A stretch of 18,241 bases of DNA, taken from Acholeplasmataceae bacterium (lineage in GTDB: Bacteria; Bacillota_I; Bacilli_A; Acholeplasmatales; Acholeplasmataceae). The notes beneath the pieces are model-generated. The model was not told the origin of the DNA. It did no database searches and saw only the letters and a list, made by a program, of their open reading frames with translations. Shown here one piece after another: positions 8,155-15,291 of the stretch (its first letter is position 1; every line of letters starts with the position of its first letter). A program made the translations under genes and the position numbers. The DNA is taken from NCBI GenBank assembly GCA_016934175.1, contig JAFGTI010000073.1, positions 1 through 18,241 on the forward strand, given 5' to 3'.

Positions 8155-8855
8155 AAATAGAAATAAAAAATGTTTCTCATACATATGATGTTGAAGTTTT
8201 AAACAACTTAAATCTTTCATTATCAAAATATAAAAGTGTGGCAATCATCGGAGTTTCTGGATCAGGAAAATCAACTTTAATAAGAATGATGTCAGGGTTA
8301 GAAAAACCAACAAAAGGTGAAATATTTATTAATGATTATGATGTCAGAGATGATGCATATAAGAAAAAAATTGGCTTTGTTTTTCAAAGTCACAATCTCT
8401 TTCCTCATTTGACATTGAAAAAAAATATAACTTTAGTTTTAGAGAAAACAAGAGGAATGATAAAAGCAGATGCTGAAGCAATTGCTCTAAAAAATCTTCA
8501 TTTGCTTCATCTTGATGATCAAGTCAATAAACTTCCCAAAAATGTATCTGGTGGACAAGCACAAAGAGCATCTATTGCTAGAGCACTCAGTATGGATCCG
8601 GATATTATCTTCTTGGATGAACCTACTTCATCACTTGATCCAATTTTGACACATGAAGTCTTAACGGCAATTGAGGAATTACGAAATCTTGGAAAAGAAT
8701 TTATTTTAGTAACTCACGTAATGAGTTTTGCTAAAGATTTTGCTGATTATGTGATATTCATGAAAGCAGGTCAAATTGCTGAACAGGGGTTGCCAAGCAT
8801 CCTTGACAATCCACAAACTCAAGCATTAAAAGATTTTATGGAAAAAGTTAGATAA
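8151..8855 (+). CDS. Amino-acid ABC transporter ATP-binding protein (GlnQ type)
   Basis: A 234-residue ABC ATPase with all hallmarks: Walker A G-V-S-G-S-G-K-S-T at 34-42, Q-loop Gln79, signature V-S-G-G-Q at 132-136, Walker B F-L-D-E-P at 154-158 with Glu157 as catalytic base, and H-loop His189. It powers import by the preceding permease at the inner face of the membrane. The start is the ATG inside the ATGA overlap with the permease stop; the longer in-frame reading from 8079 only re-reads permease sequence. It is the last gene of the operon, with a strong terminator about 30 bases later. Confidence 0.95.
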   Translation: MKIEIKNVSHTYDVEVLNNLNLSLSKYKSVAIIGVSGSGKSTLIRMMSGLEKPTKGEIFINDYDVRDDAYKKKIGFVFQSHNLFPHLTLKKNITLVLEKTRGMIKADAEAIALKNLHLLHLDDQVNKLPKNVSGGQAQRASIARALSMDPDIIFLDEPTSSLDPILTHEVLTAIEELRNLGKEFILVTHVMSFAKDFADYVIFMKAGQIAEQGLPSILDNPQTQALKDFMEKVR

Positions 8856-8883
8856 ACAAGTTTAAATATGACTAGATATAAAG

Positions 8884-8910
8884 AATGCAGAACACGTCTG
8901 CATTTTTTTT
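8884..8910 (+). terminator. Intrinsic terminator of the ABC transporter operon
   Basis: AATGCAGA and TCTGCATT form a perfect 8-bp stem with loop ACACG, followed by eight T residues. On the other strand the hairpin lacks a good U-run, so it serves mainly the plus-strand operon. Confidence 0.88.
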
Positions 8911-9187
8911 ATAATTTTTTCTTTCTTACGTAATATAGATACCAAGAAATGAAAATTCCAAAGAATCCACCAGTCCATAAACTCATTGCTGCATAAAACA
9001 TATATATACCAAATTTCTCTGGAACTACAATAACTAAAAAGAAAAACAATAAGAATCCTAGGACTAAACAAACAATAGGAATGACAAAAAGTCTTTTAAT
9101 CTGCTTCTTCCCTATTAAATAACTAATCCATGGAATTAGTATCATAGATAGTGCTGTAACTCCCATTAAAATTGGGTCATCGCCCAT
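8909..9187 (-). CDS. Small three-helix membrane protein, function unknown
   Basis: A 92-residue hydrophobic protein with three likely membrane helices (about 5-24, 33-54, 61-86), a short basic G-K-K-Q-I-K-R loop between helices one and two, and a basic C-terminal R-K-K-K. By the positive-inside rule the loop and C-terminus face the cytoplasm. I do not recognise the family. It is accepted as real because an ATG is preceded by GAGG at eight bases and by a clean extended -10 promoter, and because no other gene occupies the stretch. It converges on the ABC operon and its stop touches the end of that terminator's T-run. Its promoter is divergent from that of the large Mrp-type operon, which could link their control. 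Confidence 0.65.
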   Translation of the reverse strand: MGDDPILMGVTALSMILIPWISYLIGKKQIKRLFVIPIVCLVLGFLLFFFLVIVVPEKFGIYMFYAAMSLWTGGFFGIFISWYLYYVRKKKL

Positions 9188-9248
9188 AGATAAAACCTCA
9201 TTTTTTTAAATTTTATATTGGTATATTTGACTTACATATTGAACACTC

Positions 9249-9257
9249 ATTATATCA
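9249..9257 (-). promoter_or_regulatory. Extended -10 promoter of the small membrane protein
   Basis: On the minus strand TGATATAAT is a perfect extended -10 element (TG-N-TATAAT), about 55 bases ahead of the ATG. No good -35 is visible, as is usual for this promoter type. Confidence 0.5.
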
Positions 9258-9397
9258 AATTTTCTAAAATTTTATTTAGAAACCTTATAATTTTACATAT
9301 TTATATTTACTTATTGGATTTTTTTAACTATATTCATCATTTGAGAAACTAATTTCCTAAATCTTATTTATAAAGTAGTCAAACAATTAGATTTAAC
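9258..9397. other. AT-rich spacer, no gene seen
   Basis: This very AT-rich stretch between the two divergent promoters has no open reading frame with a ribosome site, and I see no tRNA, repeat array or clear operator in it. Confidence 0.5.
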
Positions 9398-9426
9398 TTT
9401 ATATTACATATAATAAGTGATATAAT
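9398..9426 (+). promoter_or_regulatory. Promoter of the Mrp-type respiratory operon
   Basis: TTTATA (9398-9403) lies 17 bases before an extended -10 element TGATATAAT (TATAAT 9421-9426). Transcription would start near 9433, giving a leader of about 280 nt before the first gene. The core TGATATAATGAG is also present in the opposite direction at the divergent small-protein promoter. Confidence 0.5.
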
Positions 9427-9432
9427 GAGGTT

Positions 9433-9700
9433 AATTAAATTGATACTCTTTACACATCTTGTTGTTATGAAATGTCATATGATCAAATGCACATGACCCA
9501 TCTGTAACATGAATATCAAAGAGCATTGACGATGACCTATATTGTTAAGAACTAATATTCTTTAACAACTAGGCTATAAGAAAAACCTTTTATATTCATT
9601 TAGCTCACTAGTTTTTAACAAGTAGTATCTCTTTTTGTGTGTACTGACCATAGACATAAAAAGAGGTACCTACTTATAAAATAATAAAATTTTGCATTTA
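9433..9700 (+). ncRNA. Structured 5' leader, candidate cis-regulatory RNA of the Mrp-type operon
   Basis: A non-coding leader with several well-paired elements. Domain 1 (9446-9523) is an irregular nested stem: CTCTTT with AAAGAG, TGTTA with TAACA, GTCAT with ATGAC. Domain 2 (9536-9573) pairs CCTA with TAGG and TTGTTAAGA with TCTTTAACAA, loop ACTAATAT. A competing helix (9567-9613) pairs AACTAGGCTA with TAGC-tca-CTAGTT and runs into TTTTT. Domain 3 (9620-9675) is a 17-pair stem with one bulged C and one G-U pair around a 21-base loop. The arrangement looks like a ligand- or protein-controlled attenuator. I do not recognise a known riboswitch consensus; T-box and c-di-AMP motifs were not found. 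An independent small RNA is another possibility. Confidence 0.45.
9567..9616 (+). terminator. Possible conditional terminator inside the leader
   Basis: AACTAGGCTA (9567-9576) can pair with TAGC (9601-9604) and CTAGTT (9608-9613), with three bases bulged on the 3' side; five T residues at 9612-9616 follow or overlap the stem end. Its 5' arm is also the 3' arm of the upstream hairpin (9536-9573), so the two cannot form together. The U-run is short, so activity is uncertain. Confidence 0.3.
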
Positions 9701-9711
9701 GGAGGAATCAG

Positions 9712-10194
9712 ATGAAGTATTTCGCTACATTTATTGTATTATTTGTGATTTATTTGTTTTTAACAAGCTTCACCCTCTATGAGATTATACTCGGAGGAAC
9801 TGTAAGTGCTGTACTAACAGTACTGCTTGTAAAACTCGTCAATTATCAAATTGATATTTTACTACCAGTCAAATTAGTAAAGTTCTTATTTATTTACCTA
9901 CCTGTATTTATTTGGAAGTTGATATTAGCAAATTTTGATGTTGCTAAAAGAGTTCTAAGTCCAAAAATCCCATTGAATCCTGGTATTGTTAAGATTCAAA
10001 CAGACTTAAAAGGTGATTTCGGAAAGTTGACACTCGCTAATTCCATAACATTGACACCTGGTACTTTATCAATTGATATCATCGATGATTATATCTATGT
10101 TCATGCAATCGATATCAAAGGACATAATGCCGAAGAAAACAAAACTCTCATTAGTGGTCCTTTTGAGAAAATCCTAGGAGGTATCTTCAAATGA
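9712..10194 (+). CDS. MrpE/MnhE-like subunit (MbhA/MbxA equivalent)
   Basis: A 160-residue membrane protein with two or three N-terminal helices (to about residue 72) and a soluble C-terminal domain. The signature N-S-I-T-L-T-P-G-T-L-S-I-D at 110-122 is characteristic of MrpE. In Mrp antiporters and in Mbh/Mbx complexes this small subunit sits in the Na+/H+ antiporter module; its exact role is structural or assembly-related. It is the first gene of the operon, with a strong AGGAGG seven to eight bases before the ATG and the long structured leader upstream. Its stop overlaps the next start by four bases. Confidence 0.93.
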   Translation: MKYFATFIVLFVIYLFLTSFTLYEIILGGTVSAVLTVLLVKLVNYQIDILLPVKLVKFLFIYLPVFIWKLILANFDVAKRVLSPKIPLNPGIVKIQTDLKGDFGKLTLANSITLTPGTLSIDIIDDYIYVHAIDIKGHNAEENKTLISGPFEKILGGIFK

Positions 10195-10454
10195 TCGATA
10201 TCATAGTTTTTTCTCTATTAGGATTAGGATTATTATTTACACTCTTGCGATTTGTTATCGGTCCTAGTTTAAGTGACAAGGTTGTATCACTTGATACTTT
10301 TAATATGATTATTATTGGTGTAATAGCAATGTTGGCTTTAATATTCAATAATGAGTTGTATTTAGACATTGTCATTATATTTGCAATACTTTCATTCTTA
10401 GAAACCATTGTATTTGCAAGATATTTGGAGGCTAAAAAAGATGGAAATAGTTAG
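10191..10454 (+). CDS. MrpF/MnhF-like subunit (MbhB/MbxB equivalent)
   Basis: An 87-residue protein with three membrane helices, the normal size for MrpF. The family pattern R-x-x-x-G-P-S-x-S-D-K-V-V-S-L-D lies after the first helix, and the protein ends in a family-typical F-L-E-T-I-V-F-A-R-Y segment. It belongs to the ion-translocating module. The ATG lies in an ATGA overlap with the MrpE-like gene and has its own GGAGG site. It overlaps the following MrpG-like gene by fourteen bases. Confidence 0.92.
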   Translation: MIDIIVFSLLGLGLLFTLLRFVIGPSLSDKVVSLDTFNMIIIGVIAMLALIFNNELYLDIVIIFAILSFLETIVFARYLEAKKDGNS

Positions 10455-10761
10455 TTATGTTTTCTTAATTATTGGCGGCATCTTCTTTTTCCTTGGTGGA
10501 TTAGGAGTTTTAAGAATGCCAGATACTTTTAATAGAATCCAAGCAGGTACCAAAGCGACAACTCTTGGTGCTTTCTCAGTTTTAATCGGTATTGGTTTTG
10601 CTCATCCTGATTGGGCTTTTAAATTGATTTTAATTATTGTGTTTATTGCAATATCAAATCCAATTGGTTCAAGCGTGATTGCAAGAGCAACTTATAAGTC
10701 AAATAACATTCCTCAAAATTTAGTTCAAGATGATATGGCAGAACGAGGTGACGACAAATGA
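10441..10761 (+). CDS. MrpG/MnhG-like subunit (MbhC/MbxC equivalent)
   Basis: A 106-residue protein with three membrane helices. G-V-L-R-M-P-D-T-F-N-R-I-Q-A, followed by T-K-A-T-T-L-G, is the hallmark of the PhaG/MnhG/YufB family. The ATG at 10441 is preferred because GGAGG lies nine bases upstream inside the MrpF-like gene; an earlier in-frame start near 10408 would add eleven residues out of place for the family. The C-terminal 20 or so residues are hydrophilic and acidic. It overlaps the next gene by four bases. Confidence 0.93.
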   Translation: MEIVSYVFLIIGGIFFFLGGLGVLRMPDTFNRIQAGTKATTLGAFSVLIGIGFAHPDWAFKLILIIVFIAISNPIGSSVIARATYKSNNIPQNLVQDDMAERGDDK

Positions 10762-11009
10762 TCTTTATAGACTATGTAATGCTCGTTGTTTCAGCTCTAT
10801 TGTTGATTATTGCATTCCTTGCTGTAAGTGAAAAAAAATTAATCAAAAGTGTTATTTTCTTATCAGCATTAAGTATGCTCAGTGTTGTATCATTCGTGAT
10901 TATGAAAGCGCCTGATGTTGCTTTAACTGAAGCTGTTATCGGTTCAGGTTTAGTTACTAGCTTATTCGTCTTCACACTTCTTTCATTTAAGAAAGGGGTA
11001 GCAGAATGA
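10758..11009 (+). CDS. DUF4040 / MbhD-like subunit (C-terminal MrpA-derived fragment)
   Basis: An 83-residue, three-helix protein. A-P-D-V-A-L-T-E-A-V-I-G-S-G at 51-64 is the conserved core of DUF4040, which in classical Mrp antiporters is part of the long MrpA subunit and in Mbh/Mbx complexes is the separate subunit MbhD/MbxD. Glu58 in the membrane is a likely ion-path residue by family analogy. A free-standing copy instead of a full MrpA argues for the Mbh/Mbx-type arrangement. ATGA overlaps occur at both ends; GAGGTGA precedes the start. Confidence 0.88.
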   Translation: MIFIDYVMLVVSALLLIIAFLAVSEKKLIKSVIFLSALSMLSVVSFVIMKAPDVALTEAVIGSGLVTSLFVFTLLSFKKGVAE

Positions 11010-11752
11010 AAAAATTATTAGCATTTATTCTTGTTATGGGATTTGGTGTATTAGTTATTCTTGGTTTGAATAGCATCTCGCAATTTCCAGATTTTGGTGA
11101 TGTAAATGTTTTAAACCGTGTTTCTGAACATTATATTACAAAAGGTTCTGATGTAGATATCATATTTGGACAAACACTTAACCCTGAAAGTGGTGCAGCA
11201 AACATTGTCACATCAATCGTTGTGGATTATCGTAGTTTTGATACCCTAGGTGAAATTACCGTTCTATTCATTAGTGCTTTAGGTGTTTCATTACTATTAG
11301 GTGGTGCAGTTTCACAAAAGAGACTTCAATTAGATTTCAAACCTAATTTCATGCTTCGTGTAGCTTCTCGCGCTTTATTTGGAATTATCATGATGACTGG
11401 TGTTTATGTGACTTTGCATGGACATCTAACTCCTGGTGGTGGTTTCCCTGGTGGAACCATGATTGCAAGTGCAATGCTTCTTCTTTATTTAGCTGATGAT
11501 CAGTTTAGAGCTGGTGTCAAAGGCTTCAAGATTTTAGAAGGTGTTGCAGGAAGCTTATATGTCATCATTGGCTTAGTTGGATTATTTATAGGCACTTATT
11601 TCTTGCAGAATTTCTTGCCAACTGGTACAGTCGGAGACTTATTAAGTTCAGGTATTGTTCCAATAATTTATGTATTAATCGGATTAAAAGTAGGTAGTGA
11701 AATTTCAGGTATGATTGATAATTTCTTAACAGAGGAGGAAGAAGCCAAATGA
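11006..11752 (+). CDS. Fused MbhE-MbhF (MnhB-domain) subunit
   Basis: A 248-residue membrane protein. Residues 1-110 hold an N-terminal helix, a loop and a segment N-I-V-T-S-I-V-V-D-Y-R-S-F-D-T-L-G-E at 66-83, which matches the MbhE/C-terminal MrpA pattern. Residues 115-240 form the MnhB domain, with G-H-L-T-P-G-G-G-F-P-G-G at 139-150. In Pyrococcus Mbh these are separate genes mbhE and mbhF, while Mbx has a combined form by my recollection; here they are one reading frame with no break. The subunit belongs to the antiporter module. It has four-base overlaps at both ends and a GGGG-type ribosome site upstream. Confidence 0.85.
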   Translation: MKKLLAFILVMGFGVLVILGLNSISQFPDFGDVNVLNRVSEHYITKGSDVDIIFGQTLNPESGAANIVTSIVVDYRSFDTLGEITVLFISALGVSLLLGGAVSQKRLQLDFKPNFMLRVASRALFGIIMMTGVYVTLHGHLTPGGGFPGGTMIASAMLLLYLADDQFRAGVKGFKILEGVAGSLYVIIGLVGLFIGTYFLQNFLPTGTVGDLLSSGIVPIIYVLIGLKVGSEISGMIDNFLTEEEEAK

Positions 11753-12084
11753 TCCAATATGCAGCTATATTATTGATGATGATTGGACTTTACGGACTTC
11801 TTACGAATCGTAATGTTGTGAAAATCATCGTCTCTTTAAATGTTTTAGAAATTGGTTTAAATATCTTTATTATTAGTGTTGGATTTGTTTATGATGGGAT
11901 TGCTCCTATTATTACAAGTACAAATAATTCTAGTGCTTTAATTTTTGTAGATCCACTTCCTCAAGCTTTAGTACTTACAGCCATCGTTATCGGCGTTGGC
12001 ACAACAGCTTTAGGCCTTGCTATTGTCAAGAGTATCTATTCTAAATATAAAACACTTGAAATAGATGAAATGGAGGAAAACTAA
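11749..12084 (+). CDS. MrpC/NuoK-like subunit (MbhG/MbxG equivalent)
   Basis: A 111-residue, three-helix protein of the NuoK/MrpC family. The second helix carries N31, E34 and N38 in the pattern N-V-L-E-I-G-L-N, where the glutamate is part of the central hydrophilic axis for ions in complex I relatives. D-P-L-P-Q-A-L-V-L-T-A-I-V-I-G in the third helix region is typical of MrpC and not of respiratory NuoK, which places it with Mrp-like modules. GAGGAGG precedes the start. Its TAA shares one base with the next ATG. Confidence 0.93.
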   Translation: MIQYAAILLMMIGLYGLLTNRNVVKIIVSLNVLEIGLNIFIISVGFVYDGIAPIITSTNNSSALIFVDPLPQALVLTAIVIGVGTTALGLAIVKSIYSKYKTLEIDEMEEN

Positions 12085-13472
12085 TGAGCGCCGTACTATT
12101 AATCGCTATTCCTTTATTAGCAGCATTTCTTTCCATCTTATCAAAAAAGATTGCTCCAGTGCTTCTCCTATTGGTAGGATTAGCTAACATCATTTTAATT
12201 TTCTTTGTTCCATCAGGTATCGTTATTATTGGTGGTTATGAATTGCCTTATGGTATCAATCTTTTCTTTGATACTTATGCAATGATTTCATTGCTTGTTG
12301 TCAATGGCTTATTCTTCATTGTCACTTTATTGAATGTCATTGAATATAAAAAGATGAGTTCAATTTTACTCGTTGCCTTAGCTGGTCTAAATGGCTTGTT
12401 ATTAACAGGTGACTTATTCAACTTATTCGTCTTCTTAGAAATCGCAGGTATTGCAGCTTACTTAATTACGACAACCAATAAAAAACCTCTATCTACATTT
12501 AACTATTTAGTCATGGGTTCTGTTGGAAGTGTATTTTACTTGTTTGGTTTAATTATCCTTTACGGTATGTTTGGTACCTTGAACATGATGGATATGATTT
12601 ATGCGATAAAAGATTCAAGTATTGCATATGCAAGCTTAATCCTTCCATTCTTCTTTATGTTCGTTGGTTTAGGTGTTGAAGCTAAGTTATTACCATTCAA
12701 CGCATGGGTTAAAGGCATATTAAAACATTCTAATACATTAAGTGGTCCTATGATTGCAAGTGTTTATGCAGCAACGATAAGTTTTGTATTTGGCAGACTC
12801 ATCACTAACTTATTTCAGTTTGAAGGTAAATTATTATTAGTTGTTACCATTCTGCTGATCGCTGGTGTTATCATTGGTGAAGCGATGGCATTTGCATCAA
12901 CAAAGGCAAGAGAAATCTTGTTATTTAGTAGTATATCTCAAGCTTGTATTACCATCTTACTATTCGTTAATGGCATTATTATATGGGCAGTATATTTAGT
13001 CATTGCAAATGCACTGAGCAAACTTGTGTTGTATTTAGTGATTAATAAAGCAACTAAAGAAACTAAAAATGATGATGTCGATGCACTTCAAGGATTATTT
13101 GCTCAAAATATATTAGTGGGTATTGCCTTTACTATTGCTGCATTAAGCGTCATGGGCTTACCTTTATTTGTTGGGTTCATTGTGAAATTGAATTATTTAA
13201 CAACGCTTGTTTTAATGGATCAACTCATGGTTGTTGGTTTAATTTTAGTTGCGAGTCTTGTTGAAGGTATTTATTTTGTTAAGTTACTGATTAAACTATG
13301 GTTCAAAGGAACCAATGAAATTGACGTTAAATTTCATATATCTTATAAATTAGTATTTGCTGTAATTACATTATTGATTGTTCTATTTGGCACATACACG
13401 GAGCCTTTAGAAAACTTTGATAATGGCATCGATCAAGTACAAGATCAGATTGAGGTGATTTATAATGGCTAG
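12084..13472 (+). CDS. Antiporter-like subunit, MrpD/NuoN type (MbxH equivalent)
   Basis: A 462-residue polytopic protein of the Proton_antipo_M family, with about fourteen helices. Glu119 lies in the conserved L-F-V-F-L-E helix and Lys201 in E-A-K-L-L-P-F-N-A-W, the usual TM5 Glu and TM7 Lys of the ion channel. G-F-I-V-K near 364-368 supplies the later lysine. The normally lysine-containing TM8 (P-x-L-S-G-x-x-V-K in relatives) reads L-S-G-P-M-I-A-S-V-Y-A-A-T here, without Lys, so the central relay differs from its neighbour. It moves Na+ or H+ across the membrane, driven by the redox arm. GGAGG precedes the start, and it overlaps the next gene by eight bases. Confidence 0.9.
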   Translation: MSAVLLIAIPLLAAFLSILSKKIAPVLLLLVGLANIILIFFVPSGIVIIGGYELPYGINLFFDTYAMISLLVVNGLFFIVTLLNVIEYKKMSSILLVALAGLNGLLLTGDLFNLFVFLEIAGIAAYLITTTNKKPLSTFNYLVMGSVGSVFYLFGLIILYGMFGTLNMMDMIYAIKDSSIAYASLILPFFFMFVGLGVEAKLLPFNAWVKGILKHSNTLSGPMIASVYAATISFVFGRLITNLFQFEGKLLLVVTILLIAGVIIGEAMAFASTKAREILLFSSISQACITILLFVNGIIIWAVYLVIANALSKLVLYLVINKATKETKNDDVDALQGLFAQNILVGIAFTIAALSVMGLPLFVGFIVKLNYLTTLVLMDQLMVVGLILVASLVEGIYFVKLLIKLWFKGTNEIDVKFHISYKLVFAVITLLIVLFGTYTEPLENFDNGIDQVQDQIEVIYNG

Positions 13473-15291
13473 TATTGAATTTCTAATTTTATTCTTAGTT
13501 GCCTCTAGCTTAGTTGCGTATCTGCTTACAAAAGTAAATTCATTCTTTGGATCAGTATTTACAATATTTGCATCCATGTTTGTCTTTATCTCTTTAGCTG
13601 CTTATGGTTTTAATGCAACTCTAGTCACTGATGTGCTTTATTTACCTGGATTTACATTTGAATATACCTATATGGGCGCATTCTTTGCAATCATTGTGGC
13701 ATTTGTTTACTTGATGGTTTCTTTCTTCCATCCATACTTCGTTGGTGCATATAAATACAAGAATATGTATAATATGTTATTCTTGCTCAGCTTAGCTGGT
13801 GTATTAGGTGCATTTTTCACCAACAATTTCTTATACTTATTCTTCTTCTTTGAATTAATTGTTTGGTCTACAATGTTCTTGATTCCACTTGGTAAAAGCA
13901 AGTCAGCAGCTGTTTCCTATTTTGGTTATAGCGCTGCTGGAAGTTTTGCAATGTTATTTGGTATCTTCATCATGCGTGCTCAAGTCGGTTCATTTGATAT
14001 GACTCAAGGTTTAGCAAGTCTGAGTGGAACAAGTGCAATTATCGTCTTTATTTCATTCTTGATTGCAGCATTCGCAAAATTAGGTGTTTTCCCACTTCAT
14101 TTATGGTTACCAATAGCACATGGTAATGCTCCACATCCTTTCTCACCGGTGTTATCAGGTGCGTTAGTTAAGCTAGGAGCATTCGTTGGTGTACTTGCAT
14201 TAATTAGAATTAGTCCTGCTTCAGGCATGATTACAGCAATCAATTTACCAATAGCACAATATGTCGTCGCTATTTTAGGTGCGATGTCAATTGTCTTTGG
14301 AACACTGATGGCAATCAGGGAAGATGATGCTAAGAAACTGCTTGCTTATTCTTCAATGAGTCATGGTGGTTATATTATTGTTGCTTTTAGCATGTTAGAT
14401 TCAGTTGCATTCGCTGGAGGATTCTATCATATCTTAGCGCATGCTTTAGCAAGTGCTGGTGCCTTCATGGCAATTGCAGCAGTTGCTCGTCAAACAGGAA
14501 CAACGAAGATGAGTGAACTTGGTGGTATTATTCATAAAATGCCAATTACTTATCTTGTTTACTTAGTAGCAATTATCTCAATGGCAGGTATTCCTCCAAT
14601 GGGTGGATTTATTAGTAAATGGTTAATCTTCCAAGCAGTCATCGATAAAGGGTTGATCTTTATCGGCATTGCTGTGTTCTTTGGTAGTATTGGTTCTTTC
14701 TTATATGTCTTTAGACCACTTGCAGCATTATTCTTGGGTCAAGAGATTCCTAAATATAGAGCAACTGTTAAAGAAGCTCCACTCTTAATGTTGATTCCAA
14801 TGATTATTATTACTTTACTGAATATGTATACAGGGATACTTCCTAATCAATTATTTGGCTTTATCAACAATATCATTGGAGAATTAGGATATACACCCAT
14901 TGTTTCTACAACATTTGAGCTTCATGGGTATAATGGTATTTTAAATCCAGCACTTATTTCTGGAATATTCGGATTTGGTGTTGTGATAGCATTTATCATC
15001 TTTATTTCACTGAAGAAATCTCGTTCAGTAGGCTTAATGGATACTTATACTGCTGCTAACTTCATTCATACTGAAGAATTGCTGCATTATACAGTTGATT
15101 TTTATGCGCCACTCGAAAGACTTTATGCAAAATACATTCATATCATGACTGATTTCTTTGATGCATTAGCAAATAAAGTAAAAGAATTAGGAAGACTTGG
15201 AAAATATTTATTTATGTCTAAGTATATCGAGGTCGCCATCTTCTGGATTGTTGCGATTACAGCCTTCCTATTGTGGGGTGAAATACTATGA
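13465..15291 (+). CDS. Second antiporter-like subunit, NuoL/MrpD type with C-terminal extension (MbxH' equivalent)
   Basis: A 608-residue polytopic protein of the same family as its upstream neighbour but with the full set of channel residues: Glu130 in F-F-F-F-E, Lys205 in F-A-K-L-G-V-F-P-L-H-L-W-L-P, and Lys236 in F-S-P-V-L-S-G-A-L-V-K. After the core (to about 510) there is a 95-residue tail: a hydrophilic region with Y-T-V-D-F-Y-A-P-L-E-R, a long amphipathic stretch and a final helix (about 587-606). This resembles the lateral helix and anchor helix found in NuoL and, as a separate subunit, in MbhI. It probably clamps the antiporter module to the NuoH-like subunit. GAGGTGAT precedes the ATG; the stop overlaps the next ATG (ATGA). 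Confidence 0.92.
   Translation: MASIEFLILFLVASSLVAYLLTKVNSFFGSVFTIFASMFVFISLAAYGFNATLVTDVLYLPGFTFEYTYMGAFFAIIVAFVYLMVSFFHPYFVGAYKYKNMYNMLFLLSLAGVLGAFFTNNFLYLFFFFELIVWSTMFLIPLGKSKSAAVSYFGYSAAGSFAMLFGIFIMRAQVGSFDMTQGLASLSGTSAIIVFISFLIAAFAKLGVFPLHLWLPIAHGNAPHPFSPVLSGALVKLGAFVGVLALIRISPASGMITAINLPIAQYVVAILGAMSIVFGTLMAIREDDAKKLLAYSSMSHGGYIIVAFSMLDSVAFAGGFYHILAHALASAGAFMAIAAVARQTGTTKMSELGGIIHKMPITYLVYLVAIISMAGIPPMGGFISKWLIFQAVIDKGLIFIGIAVFFGSIGSFLYVFRPLAALFLGQEIPKYRATVKEAPLLMLIPMIIITLLNMYTGILPNQLFGFINNIIGELGYTPIVSTTFELHGYNGILNPALISGIFGFGVVIAFIIFISLKKSRSVGLMDTYTAANFIHTEELLHYTVDFYAPLERLYAKYIHIMTDFFDALANKVKELGRLGKYLFMSKYIEVAIFWIVAITAFLLWGEIL

Noticed and set aside
8862..9071. 69-residue minus-strand frame overlapping the small membrane protein
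   Set aside because: It is an alternative frame of the 8909-9187 gene, runs through the terminator hairpin and lacks a ribosome site.
9601..9700. T-box leader, because of the GGTACC near 9665-9670
   Set aside because: The conserved T-box antiterminator sequence is not present, no terminator follows this hairpin, and the downstream genes are not related to aminoacylation or amino-acid supply.
9712..13472. A stand-alone Mrp Na+/H+ antiporter operon
   Set aside because: There is no full-length MrpA, a free DUF4040 gene is present, and NuoH/B/C/D-like genes follow with four-base overlaps, so the antiporter genes are part of a larger redox complex.
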